From NCBI GenBank assembly GCA_009692015.1, contig SIAB01000005.1, positions 1 to 37,937 of the forward strand: a DNA stretch of 37,937 nt. Reading direction: 5' to 3'. The first letter of the stretch is position 1. Every line of letters begins with the position of its first letter. Shown here in pieces: positions 1-7,919 of the stretch. This stretch comes from Phycisphaerales bacterium. GTDB taxonomy: Bacteria; Planctomycetota; Phycisphaerae; Phycisphaerales; SM1A02. Both the position numbers and the translations under genes were made by a program. Under the pieces are notes generated by a model. It saw nothing but the letters and a program-made list of their open reading frames with translations. It searched no databases and had not been told where the DNA came from.

Positions 1-48
1 AGTGTCCTCGCCCACCGAACCTGCGTCAAGTCTCTTCTTCAATTGCGC

Positions 49-77
49 TTGCAGAATCGGGGGCTTTCTGGCATAAT
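49..77 (+). promoter_or_regulatory. Sigma-70-like promoter of rpsT
   Basis: TTGCAG (49-54), a 17-nt spacer and CATAAT (72-77) fit a housekeeping promoter. Transcription would start near 84 and give a leader of about 55 nt before the rpsT start at 140. Seen by eye; strength and start site are inferred. Confidence 0.5.
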
Positions 78-139
78 GCCCACCGACGTTTTTTTGGAAT
101 CGCGTGTGCGGTCCGCGTCGTTTTTGCGAGGAACACGAC

Positions 140-418
140 GTGCCAAATTCAGAATCGGCTAAGAAACGAGTCAGACAAAATGTTGAGCGGAGCGCCCGAA
201 ATCGATGGCGCCGAACCAAGGTCAAGGATCAGACGAAGGTGTTCCTCAAGGCCATTCATGACGGCGACAAGAGTGCGGCCCAGAAGTCGCTCAACTTGCT
301 CTCGGGAATGTTGGATCGATTCGCGCTCACGCCAACGATGCACCGCAACACAGCGGCGCGTCGCAAGAGCCGGCTCGCGCTGCGACTCAACAAGTTGACC
401 GCCGCCAAGTCTGCCTGA
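140..418 (+). CDS. rpsT: 30S ribosomal protein S20
   Basis: Primary 16S rRNA-binding protein of the small subunit, needed early in 30S assembly. The 92-residue product is rich in Lys and Arg and shows the S20 pattern: an N-terminal SAKKRVRQNVERSARNR helix, a central helix, and the conserved C-terminal HRNTAARRKSRLA segment. The ORF track starts at 104, but GTG 140 is preferred because GAGGAA sits 6 nt upstream (128-133) and the protein then begins MPNSESAKKR, the usual S20 N-terminus; the extra 12 residues of the longer form do not look like S20. A CPBP protease gene follows after 4 nt, so the two are probably co-transcribed. Function is near certain; the start is very likely. Confidence 0.95.
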   Translation: MPNSESAKKRVRQNVERSARNRWRRTKVKDQTKVFLKAIHDGDKSAAQKSLNLLSGMLDRFALTPTMHRNTAARRKSRLALRLNKLTAAKSA

Positions 419-422
419 GCAG

Positions 423-1208
423 ATGGCGGCTCGGCGAGCTGAAGTGTCTTCCAAGACGCGTCGCGCAGTTGCGACGACTTACTTTGATCGTTCGCGGCAG
501 CCGCTTGAGATCTTGCTGTTCCTCGCGCCCTTCGTGGTCTTCTACGAGATCGGCTTGGAACTTGCGCTGCGCGGATCGCAAGGCACCTGGACCAATGGCG
601 CGCATGAGCGGCTCTTTCGGCTCTTCGCGAACTTTGGCGTCGATGCCACGCGGCTGAGTCTGCCAGCGCTGGCGCTGCCGGCACTCGCGCTGCTGGTCGT
701 CCTCCTCGTCTGGCAGATGCTGCTGCGAAAGCCCTGGACCGTTCACCTGCCCACCGTTGTCGGGATGTTTGCGGAGAGCGTGCTCTTCGCCCTGGCGCTC
801 TTGGTGATCGCGCAGCTGATCACGCGGGCATTCATCCCGGCCGCGCCAGAAACAATTCAAGAACTCAGCACGATCGGCAGGATTGCCATGAGTGTCGGAG
901 CGGGTCTCTATGAGGAATTGATTTTTCGGATGGCCATGCTCTCACTCTTGCACACCGTGTTTGTGGATCTCCTGCGAATTCCAGAAAGGTGGGGGATCGC
1001 CATCGCCATCGCGATTTCAGCAGTGCTCTTCGCGTGGTATCACCCGCTCTGGAACGCCACGGGCGCGCTGGACCTCCGCCGGGCGACCTTCTTTGTTGTG
1101 GCGGGTCTCTTCTTTGGTGTGCTTTATGTCGTTCGCGGATTCGGCATCGTCGTGGGAGCCCATGCCTTCTATGACATCGCTGCGGTTGTTCTGCTGGCGG
1201 GGGATTGA
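423..1208 (+). CDS. CPBP-family (Abi) intramembrane glutamic protease
   Basis: Multi-pass membrane protein of 261 residues with the three CPBP/Rce1-type motifs: EExxxR in LYEELIFR (E164, E165, R168), a histidine in the FAWYHP segment (H207), and HxxxD in GAHAFYD (H247, D251). In this family the glutamates and histidines form the intramembrane active site; bacterial members are linked to protein maturation, bacteriocin immunity or unknown jobs. Hydrophobic segments lie at about 28-50, 80-100, 115-140, 155-180, 190-212 and 225-258. The gene starts 4 nt after the rpsT stop and probably shares its transcript. The substrate cannot be told from sequence. Confidence 0.85.
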   Translation: MAARRAEVSSKTRRAVATTYFDRSRQPLEILLFLAPFVVFYEIGLELALRGSQGTWTNGAHERLFRLFANFGVDATRLSLPALALPALALLVVLLVWQMLLRKPWTVHLPTVVGMFAESVLFALALLVIAQLITRAFIPAAPETIQELSTIGRIAMSVGAGLYEELIFRMAMLSLLHTVFVDLLRIPERWGIAIAIAISAVLFAWYHPLWNATGALDLRRATFFVVAGLFFGVLYVVRGFGIVVGAHAFYDIAAVVLLAGD

Positions 1209-1222
1209 GTCGCCGCGCGATA

Positions 1223-1228
1223 TACACT
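1223..1228 (+). promoter_or_regulatory. Possible -10 element TACACT, 11 nt before the 1240 start
   Basis: TACACT fits the TANNNT pattern seen upstream of many genes here, but lies 11 nt rather than 6-9 nt before the ATG, so the leader would be a few nucleotides. No -35 is obvious. Weak on its own; listed because it matches a window-wide pattern. Confidence 0.3.
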
Positions 1229-1239
1229 TCAAACGCTCC

Positions 1240-3918
1240 ATGAATGTTCGCACGTCACGCATCTTGGTCGTAGCTCTCTCCGTTGTGATTGGGTTGGGGA
1301 TCCTCTTCGCGGCCTGGAAGTTTGATCTCAATCTTCCGCCGTCGAAGCGAGATCGAACGGTGCCGATCGATGAGCTGGTTGCCCCGAGCCCACTCTCTGC
1401 GCAGGAGCGGGCGGCCGTCGAGGCGCGCAAGGGCTTTGGAACCACGGTGCAACTCGATCAGGGTGCTTGGGTGCAGGTTGCCGGGAAGGACGGTCGGATC
1501 GCGCAGCAATACACGGCCGAGCGAATCGATCCACAGCCTGGGGCGTTTATGGGCATGGTCGAGCCGCGCACCGTCTTTTACCTTGATGATGGCCGTGTGG
1601 CGACGCTTCGCGCCAATGCGGGTCGCGTGCATGTGCCCAATCGTTCGCTTGAGTCCGGCACTTTCACGGGCAATGTGGTCATTCGTGTTTATCGTCCGGC
1701 GCCCGGCGCGGCGGTTGATCTTGTTCGTGACAGTCCAGCGATGATCTTGGAATCCGAACAACTGGACTTCGATCAGGTGCTCGGTCAGGTTAGTTGTGAG
1801 AGCGCATTTCGCCTCACCACCGACATACTGACCTTTGATGGCGAGGGGCTCGATCTGCTTCTCGGCCGAGATGGCAAGACGATTGAGCGATTGACCGTCG
1901 CGCATCCACTCGGCCCCATCGTGATTGATCGCGGGCGCCAGAGTCGTCAGCGGGTGAGTGCGCCGCCACGAACGGCGCCAATGGAGAGGGTTTCGTGGCG
2001 ACCCAACGCGCCGGTCCACACCCAACCATTCACGGCTTCGCAGGAGGCGCCACCCCCCACGGCGCAGCCCGAAGCAGAGGATCATTCCTTCTACCGACTC
2101 GAGTTGCATGATGATGTTGAGGTGTTGCGATATGCGGGCGCCGATCGGGCGTGGACCAAGGGCGACTTGCTGGTGGCGATCTTTACGCTCAAGAATGATC
2201 TCATTGCGCGAGAAATGGTGCTGGATTCTCCGCGAGATTCGGGGAGGATGCCGCCGATGGGAGTTCGAGCGCGCCTCGCGCTTGCGGCGATGGCCGCGCA
2301 GCAGGAACCAGAGGGAGATCTGCTGGTGGTTCGGTTCACTGGGCAACTGAAGTTTGAACCTGCCCCCGCCGGGCAGACGCTTCCGGCGCGACCAGAGGAC
2401 ATGCGGGTGGAGATCGACGGTGAAGAAGTCGAGATCGCCAATCATGTTGGTCTAGCACTTCGCGCCAAGGATGTTGATCTCGATTTGGCGCGAGACACGG
2501 CCGGTCGAACTGCTCCGAAACTTCTGATCGCCAAGGGAGCCGTAGAAGCAACGGATGTGGCGCAAACGCTCTGGTGCGATTCGCTGCGGGCAGAGTTTGA
2601 GAGCACCGAGGTCAGCGCGCCGGCTCGCACCGCGACTTCGGGCGATCCAGCGCTCGGTCCTGCCGAGGCAACCCGCGTCGACGCCGACCACGGTGTGCAG
2701 ATTCAACTCAAGGATGGGGCGCGCATCTTTGGTGAGGGGATGATTGCATTTCCTCCGACTGGACGGGCCGATCTTCGCGGACCCGGTCTCTCAATCTTTC
2801 GCGGCGGTGTGCTCATTGACGGTCTCGAATCGTTGGCAGTTGATGATCGCGCCCGCACGGCCCAGTCGCCGCGCGGCGGACGGGCGCGGAGTTGGTCCGA
2901 TCCCATTTTTGACCCTGATCTTCGCGGAAAACTCGCCGCACCTGAACTTCCAACGGCCAAGCCAGAGATGGATGCGCAGTGGAAGGGAGAGATGACCTAC
3001 ACCGATCGCGCCGCCGGCGGCGCCGTTCTGGAACTCTCCCAGACAGTCAAGATTCGCGCGCAGCCTCGCGCTGAGGAATTCGACGCGCTCGATGCCGAGC
3101 ATGTGCATCTTGAACTGGATCGGCGTCCCTCTGCGGATAGATCTCTCGCGAGCAATGCGACTGCGACGGCGCTCTCACCAACGGGTGGCGAAGTGCGACC
3201 GCGACGACTCATCGCCACGGGCGATGCGCGCATCGAGAACCAGCTGTGGCTCGATGCTGCGCGCACCGGCGAGCCGCGACTCTTTCAAGTGCGCGGTCAA
3301 CGGATCGACTACGACGCGATCACCGGTGAGGCGTCCGTGCCGGGCGCGGGGAGTGTGCTCGTCAATGTTCCATCCGGCGGTGCGCGCGATACCAAAGCCC
3401 AGCAGACGCGCGCCCGCGATCAGACCGTGGCCGGCGGTGGCGTGGAGGGTGTGAGCCGATTCCGATGGGGCGCGGCGATGAATCTCAAGCACCTCGTCGA
3501 TCAACAGTTCCTCATGACCATGGACCAGTCGGTCGAATTGGTGCGCGCCGGACCAGAAACGAGTGAAACGATGACGCTGACCTGTGATCGTCTCGAGGCG
3601 ACGCTCGAGCGCACCGCGACGGCTCCGGATGATTCTGCCGAGGGGTCCACTGCCTTCAATATGGGCGGCTCTTCAGAACTTCAGCGGGTTCGCGGCATAG
3701 GTCGCTGCTTCATCCGCACCCCGGATTACGATGTGGAGTGCGAGGAGTTTGACTACAGCGTGGTCACGCAGATTGCGCAGCTTCGCGCCCGTCCTGGGCG
3801 ACTCGTCAATGTGCTTCCCAAGGGACAAGGCACTCCACTGCGGGCCGCGGCGATGACCTGGGATATGACCACGGGTCGAATTCAGATTCGATCGGGCTCT
3901 GGCGCGCTGGGACAGTGA
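1240..3918 (+). CDS. Large OstA/LptC-like periplasmic protein, membrane anchored
   Basis: 892 residues from ATG 1240. The ORF track starts at 961, but those extra residues overlap the CPBP gene and are not protein-like. An N-terminal hydrophobic segment (about 5-24, SRILVVALSVVIGLGILFAA) is a signal anchor. The rest is a run of beta-rich stretches of the type seen in LptC/LptA/OstA proteins: LRANAGRVHVPNRSLESGTF then GNVVI, ELHDDVEVLRY, WCDSLRAEFE, GARIFGEGMI, LTCDRLEATLE, and a C-terminal DYDVECEEFDYSVVTQIAQL. OstA-fold proteins carry lipopolysaccharide across the periplasm. It lies 31 nt after the CPBP gene and faces kynA convergently with a 24-nt gap. The LPS-transport link is an inference from motif style; it is much longer than classical LptC or LptA. 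Confidence 0.55.
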   Translation: MNVRTSRILVVALSVVIGLGILFAAWKFDLNLPPSKRDRTVPIDELVAPSPLSAQERAAVEARKGFGTTVQLDQGAWVQVAGKDGRIAQQYTAERIDPQPGAFMGMVEPRTVFYLDDGRVATLRANAGRVHVPNRSLESGTFTGNVVIRVYRPAPGAAVDLVRDSPAMILESEQLDFDQVLGQVSCESAFRLTTDILTFDGEGLDLLLGRDGKTIERLTVAHPLGPIVIDRGRQSRQRVSAPPRTAPMERVSWRPNAPVHTQPFTASQEAPPPTAQPEAEDHSFYRLELHDDVEVLRYAGADRAWTKGDLLVAIFTLKNDLIAREMVLDSPRDSGRMPPMGVRARLALAAMAAQQEPEGDLLVVRFTGQLKFEPAPAGQTLPARPEDMRVEIDGEEVEIANHVGLALRAKDVDLDLARDTAGRTAPKLLIAKGAVEATDVAQTLWCDSLRAEFESTEVSAPARTATSGDPALGPAEATRVDADHGVQIQLKDGARIFGEGMIAFPPTGRADLRGPGLSIFRGGVLIDGLESLAVDDRARTAQSPRGGRARSWSDPIFDPDLRGKLAAPELPTAKPEMDAQWKGEMTYTDRAAGGAVLELSQTVKIRAQPRAEEFDALDAEHVHLELDRRPSADRSLASNATATALSPTGGEVRPRRLIATGDARIENQLWLDAARTGEPRLFQVRGQRIDYDAITGEASVPGAGSVLVNVPSGGARDTKAQQTRARDQTVAGGGVEGVSRFRWGAAMNLKHLVDQQFLMTMDQSVELVRAGPETSETMTLTCDRLEATLERTATAPDDSAEGSTAFNMGGSSELQRVRGIGRCFIRTPDYDVECEEFDYSVVTQIAQLRARPGRLVNVLPKGQGTPLRAAAMTWDMTTGRIQIRSGSGALGQ

Positions 3919-3942
3919 ACGCTTCGACAGAGAACGCCAAAG

Positions 3943-4725
3943 TCAGATTCGATCGCGGATCGTCCAGAGATCTGTGAAGAGTGGCGTGAAGAGCGTGGCG
4001 CGCAGATAGGCAGCGCCAGGGGATCCGCCAGTTCCCAAACGGGCTCCAATCGTTCGCTCGACCATCTTCACATGGCGATAGCGCCACTCTTGAATCCCCT
4101 CATCGAGGTCAACCAGCAGTTCGCAAAGCATGCGATCACTGGGGTGTTTGTGATAAATGTTCAGCAGCGTCTCTTGCAGAACGGGATCGCTCTCTGGAAG
4201 TGCTTGCAGCGGAGCTGCCAGGAGCGCATCCGGAATCGTGTGTCCGCCGCTCTTGAGCCGACGCAGGAAGGACTGCCAGAGTGTGAACTCGCCGAGGCGG
4301 GCGACGAGTGTGGCGCGCTCTGGGCTTCCCTCTGGATAGCGCTCGACAGCAGCCGCCTTGCGATTGCCAACGATGAATTCGAATTCGCGAAACTGCGCCG
4401 ACTGGAATCCACTGGCATTGGAAAGCAGTGATCGGAAGGAGAGGAACGAGACGGGGCTCATCGTTTCGAGTACATCGATTTGTCCAACCATGGTCTTGAG
4501 GATGGTCAGCATGCGCTTGAGCGTGGCCAGCGCGGTGGGATCGTCGGCAGCTTCGAGCGCCCGCTGCAGGAACAGCGCCTCGTGAATCTGCTGCTTGAAC
4601 CAGAGTTCGTAGACCTGATGAATGATGATGAAGAGCGTCTCGTCGTGATCGCGTCCGCCCGAAAGTGGGTGCTGAAGCGAGAGCAGTTCGGGCACGCGCA
4701 GATATTGGCCGTAGGTCATTGTCAC
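3943..4725 (-). CDS. kynA: Tryptophan 2,3-dioxygenase
   Basis: Haem enzyme that opens the indole ring of L-tryptophan to N-formylkynurenine, the first step of the kynurenine pathway. The 260-residue product has the family hallmarks: HDETLFIIIHQVYELWFKQ at about 27-45, SFRSLLSNASGFQSAQFRE at about 95-113, RHVKMVERTIG (haem-ligand region) at about 216-226 and GTGGSPGAAYLR, where the GTGGS motif recognises substrate. Length fits bacterial TDOs. Its GTG start overlaps the TGA of the upstream ABC exporter (GTGA, 4722-4725), so translation is probably coupled; an ATG two codons later (4719) is an alternative start. No kynU or kynB is visible nearby. Function is confident; why it is paired with an exporter is unknown. 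Confidence 0.93.
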   Translation of the reverse strand: MTMTYGQYLRVPELLSLQHPLSGGRDHDETLFIIIHQVYELWFKQQIHEALFLQRALEAADDPTALATLKRMLTILKTMVGQIDVLETMSPVSFLSFRSLLSNASGFQSAQFREFEFIVGNRKAAAVERYPEGSPERATLVARLGEFTLWQSFLRRLKSGGHTIPDALLAAPLQALPESDPVLQETLLNIYHKHPSDRMLCELLVDLDEGIQEWRYRHVKMVERTIGARLGTGGSPGAAYLRATLFTPLFTDLWTIRDRI

Positions 4726-6695
4726 GGCGGCGAGGATAGAGGCTGACCAGCGATCACCTTGGGCGGCGGCGGAACCGCAGTCTGCATCAGCACCATGTTC
4801 TGATACTTCTCACTGGCGACCATCAGGTGGGCATGACTTCCCGCCGCAGTGATTTCACCCTTCTCAAGCACCAAAATCAAGTCGGCGTGTTGGATGGTGC
4901 TCAGTCGGTGGGCGATCACGAATGTGGTGCGATCCTGCACCAAAGTGAAGAGCGCCGACTGAATGAGCCGCTCGCTCTGCGAGTCGAGGCTGCTGGTGGC
5001 TTCGTCGAGGATGAGAATCCGCGGATCGGCCAGGATCGCCCGAGCGATGGCGAGCCGTTGGCGCTGTCCACCCGAGAGCCGCACGCCGCGCTCGCCAATA
5101 CGCGTGTCGAGGCCCTGGGGAAGTTGATCGATGAACTCGAGCGCATTGGCAAGTTCTGCAGCGCGCCGCACGCGCGCTGGCAGTGCCGCGCGGTCGCCAT
5201 AGCGGATGTTGTCTGCCACGGTGCCGTCAAAGAGAAACACATCCTGTTCGACAATTCCCAGTGCGCCGCGCCATGAGTCGAGGGTGATGTCACGCAGATT
5301 GCGGCCATCGACTGTGATCGATCCGTGGGTGGCATCAAAGAATCGGGCAACCAAATTGCAAAGCGTGGTCTTTCCACTGCCCGATGGACCGACCAGCGCG
5401 ATGGTCTGCCCAGCACGGGCATCGAATGAAATGTTTCGGAGCACATCGTCAAGTGCGCCGGGGTATCGATAGGCGACATCCCGAAAGCCAACATCGCCCA
5501 CGATCTCGCGCTTGTGCAAGCGGATGGCACTCGGATGGTCGGGCATCTCCGGCTTCTCGCCGAGCAAGTCGAGAATGCGGTCCAACCCCGCCAGATTCGC
5601 TTGGAATGCTGTGGCGCTCGACGCCAGCATCTGAATGGGGATGAGCAGCATCATCACATAGGTCAGAAAGAGCACCAGATCGCCGGCCGTGAGCGTTCCG
5701 CGCAGCACCTGCGTGCCGCCATACCAAAGCAGTGCGGCCGATGCCACGGGAATGAAGAGCGCCCACGCCAGGTCGATGCCGCGCGACCACCACCAGACGA
5801 GGAGTTCCTGTCTGGCCATCAAGTGACTGCCCTCGGTGTAGCGCAATGACTCGGTGCGCGATCGCCCGAAGCCGCGCACCACGCGCATTCCACCAAAGAC
5901 CTCGGTGGCATGGGCATCGATGCCATCGCGGGTGACCTTGATGTCGCGGTACATCGGACGGATTCGTCCGATCCAGGTGCGGTGGGTGAGCACGATCACC
6001 GGCAGCAGCACCAGCGCGCCGAGCAAGAGTCTCCAATCTGTGATGGCCAGTACCGCCAGACTGCCGACCAGTTGGATGAGCGCTCGCCAAGGGTTGTAGA
6101 GCATGCTGAAGACGAGATCTCCAACGCCACCACCATCTTCGCGCAGCGTGGCCACGAATCCGCCGGTGCGCATCTGTTGAATGCGCGCCAGGGGCAAGCG
6201 CATGGCCTGCGAAAAGACCAATCGCCGCACCCGATTCTGCACGCGCTTGACTGTGCGCGTCGCGAGCCAGCGACCAATGAGTCCGAAGAAGACAGCAACA
6301 AAAGCAATCACAACAATCGCGATCGCGAGTACAGCCAGCAATTCGCTGGGCGATTTGGGAAGCGACTGCGCGTTTGGGATCCACCGCGCGAGTGCTGCGG
6401 GCAGCGGCAGCCCCGAGAAGACATTGTCAATCGCAATCTTGGTTGCAGCCGGGGGGAGCAGCTCGAGGATCGCGGCAATCGATGCGCAGAAGAGGGCGAC
6501 GAGCACACTGCGCCAGTCGCGGCGGACAAATCGGGCGAAGGCGCGCAGCAGCGGTCCGATTGCCCGCGAGCGTCTGGCACTCACTTCGGTTCCATGGCGG
6601 GTGACCAGAGTTTGTTCGGAGCGACTCTTCTTTCGGCGCAATTCGCGGGCGATCTGATATTCGTTGAATCGATGTCGGCTCGACCAGACTGGCAT
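4722..6695 (-). CDS. ABC exporter, fused permease and ATPase (MsbA type)
   Basis: 657-residue half-transporter with one membrane domain and one ATPase domain, working as a homodimer in the inner membrane. About 45 basic residues precede six predicted TM helices (about 60-385). The ATPase shows Walker A GPSGSGKTT, Q-loop VEQDVFLFDGT, signature LSGGQRQR, Walker B ILILDEATSSLD and H-loop AHRLS. MsbA-type proteins flip lipid A-core or other amphiphiles, and other LPS-related genes lie in this window, but substrate cannot be assigned from sequence. The stop overlaps the kynA start. The ATG at 6695 lies 6 nt after a TACCAT hexamer, which supports this start. A proline-rich tail (AVPPPPKV) ends the protein. 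Confidence 0.9.
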   Translation of the reverse strand: MPVWSSRHRFNEYQIARELRRKKSRSEQTLVTRHGTEVSARRSRAIGPLLRAFARFVRRDWRSVLVALFCASIAAILELLPPAATKIAIDNVFSGLPLPAALARWIPNAQSLPKSPSELLAVLAIAIVVIAFVAVFFGLIGRWLATRTVKRVQNRVRRLVFSQAMRLPLARIQQMRTGGFVATLREDGGGVGDLVFSMLYNPWRALIQLVGSLAVLAITDWRLLLGALVLLPVIVLTHRTWIGRIRPMYRDIKVTRDGIDAHATEVFGGMRVVRGFGRSRTESLRYTEGSHLMARQELLVWWWSRGIDLAWALFIPVASAALLWYGGTQVLRGTLTAGDLVLFLTYVMMLLIPIQMLASSATAFQANLAGLDRILDLLGEKPEMPDHPSAIRLHKREIVGDVGFRDVAYRYPGALDDVLRNISFDARAGQTIALVGPSGSGKTTLCNLVARFFDATHGSITVDGRNLRDITLDSWRGALGIVEQDVFLFDGTVADNIRYGDRAALPARVRRAAELANALEFIDQLPQGLDTRIGERGVRLSGGQRQRLAIARAILADPRILILDEATSSLDSQSERLIQSALFTLVQDRTTFVIAHRLSTIQHADLILVLEKGEITAAGSHAHLMVASEKYQNMVLMQTAVPPPPKVIAGQPLSSPP

Positions 6696-6701
6696 CTTCG
6701 G

Positions 6702-6707
6702 ATGGTA
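6702..6707 (-). promoter_or_regulatory. -10 element TACCAT for a leaderless ABC exporter-kynA transcript
   Basis: On the minus strand TACCAT is followed by 6 nt and then the ATG at 6695. A transcript starting the usual 6-7 nt after a -10 would begin at the start codon. No Shine-Dalgarno is present. Confidence 0.5.
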
Positions 6708-6713
6708 GGAAGT

Positions 6714-6719
6714 TAGTAT
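6714..6719 (+). promoter_or_regulatory. -10 element TAGTAT for a leaderless EEP gene transcript
   Basis: TAGTAT is followed by CCAAGG and the ATG at 6726. It lies 12 nt from the opposing TACCAT, so the two promoters overlap and the -35 regions would fall inside the opposite coding sequences. AAGG touches the ATG and is too close to act as a normal ribosome site. Confidence 0.5.
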
Positions 6720-6725
6720 CCAAGG

Positions 6726-7919
6726 ATGACACTCCTCAACTGCCTCGGCCGTGGATCGCTCGCACTCGCCGTGACCCTTGCGCTCGGCGCTTCACCACTT
6801 CCGCAGAACGCGCCAGAATCCAAGAAGCAAACCCAGACGAAGCAAACCCAGCAGAAGGAAGCCAAGCCGAAGGAAACCCAGCAGAAGGAAGCCAAGCCGA
6901 AGCGCGGCCCTGGTCCGCGATTTGGAATTGTGGATCCGCCGAAGAAGACCGCGGGTGCGGTGCGCATCGCGGCCTACAACCTGGCGAACATGTTCGATCA
7001 TGTCGATGATCCGACGCTTGACAACAAGTGGGAAGAGGCGAAGTTGCAAATCAAGGATGATCGCGCCAAGGCACTCGCCAAGGCGATCGTGCGCTTGGAT
7101 GCCGATGTGCTCTTTCTCGAGGAGATCGAGTCGAAGGAGGCACTGATCTGGTTTCGAGATACCTATCTCAAGGACTCGGGTTACACCTTTGTGGAGAGTC
7201 TTGATGCTGGCTACTACCGCGGTGTCGAGCAGTCGGTGCTCTCACGATTTCCCCTGAAGAACGCGCGGGTTTTTTTGGATGCCAAGTTGCGTGGCGAAGC
7301 GCCCGCTGCCGCAGAGCCTGGCGCAACCCCGAATGATCCAACGAAATTCCAGCGTAGCCCGCTGGCGGTCGACATCGAATTCCCAGGTGGTTACAGCCTC
7401 ACGGCGTATGCGATCCATCACAAGGCTGGTGGCAAGGACTTCGAGGGTCATCGCGCGGCTGAGGCAGAGAAGATTCTCGAGTTCGTTCAAGCAGACCTCG
7501 CCAAGGATCCCGATCGAAATCTGGTGATCGTTGGTGACTTCAACACCACGCCGCTCTCAGACATCGCCAAGGCGTATCGCGCCACCGGGCTGGCGACTGG
7601 CTATGACTATCGTCCCGCCGCAGATCAACCCAAGAAGGGCGAGAAGATGCCCGATGCAGTCTGGGACGCGCTGCGCGAGAAGTACACCACGCACGAGTCG
7701 GGCCGGCCCATCGATTACATCTTGATGTCTGCGGGCTTCGCCAAAGATGTTGTCCCGGGATCATTCTTTGTGCTCTCGACATTGCATCCCGGCGACGACT
7801 ACGACTGGAAGACTGACGAGCCGCCGGCGGGATACGCCAGCGATCACTATCCAATCGCGCTTGAATTCATGCCGAAGGATGCTGGGAAGCCAGCGACAAA
7901 AGACGCATCGCCTCATTGA
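6726..7919 (+). CDS. Secreted endonuclease/exonuclease/phosphatase-fold protein
   Basis: 397 residues. A signal peptide (about 1-27, hydrophobic [12 protein letters not shown]) is followed by a low-complexity Lys/Gln/Glu linker (about 32-60, repeats of [10 protein letters not shown]) and then an EEP domain: [24 protein letters not shown] with the metal-binding Glu, [20 protein letters not shown] with catalytic Asp and Asn, DYILMSAGF, and [10 protein letters not shown] with the catalytic His pair. EEP enzymes cleave phosphodiesters in DNA, lipids or sugar phosphates with Mg2+; a signal peptide points to an extracytoplasmic nuclease or phosphodiesterase. The last 53 nt overlap trpB on the opposite strand. 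The linker comes from a 30-bp tandem duplication. Confidence 0.85.
   Translation: MTLLNCLGRGSLALAVTLALGASPLPQNAPESKKQTQTKQTQQKEAKPKETQQKEAKPKRGPGPRFGIVDPPKKTAGAVRIAAYNLANMFDHVDDPTLDNKWEEAKLQIKDDRAKALAKAIVRLDADVLFLEEIESKEALIWFRDTYLKDSGYTFVESLDAGYYRGVEQSVLSRFPLKNARVFLDAKLRGEAPAAAEPGATPNDPTKFQRSPLAVDIEFPGGYSLTAYAIHHKAGGKDFEGHRAAEAEKILEFVQADLAKDPDRNLVIVGDFNTTPLSDIAKAYRATGLATGYDYRPAADQPKKGEKMPDAVWDALREKYTTHESGRPIDYILMSAGFAKDVVPGSFFVLSTLHPGDDYDWKTDEPPAGYASDHYPIALEFMPKDAGKPATKDASPH
6841..6900 (+). repeat. 30-bp tandem duplication within the EEP gene linker
   Basis: Two adjacent 30-bp copies (6841-6870 and 6871-6900) differ at one base. They encode the repeated QQKEAKPK element of the charged linker, and a partial earlier copy (AAACCCAGACGAAGC) lies just upstream. 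A multiple of three, so it changes linker length without breaking the frame. Confidence 0.85.

Noticed and set aside
961-1239. N-terminal extension of the 985-aa ORF
   Set aside because: It overlaps the CPBP gene in another frame, is Ser/Arg/Trp-rich without structure, and the signal anchor begins only at ATG 1240.
5910-6716. 268-aa plus-strand ORF inside the ABC exporter
   Set aside because: Antisense shadow of a gene with full Walker and signature motifs; its translation has no domain.
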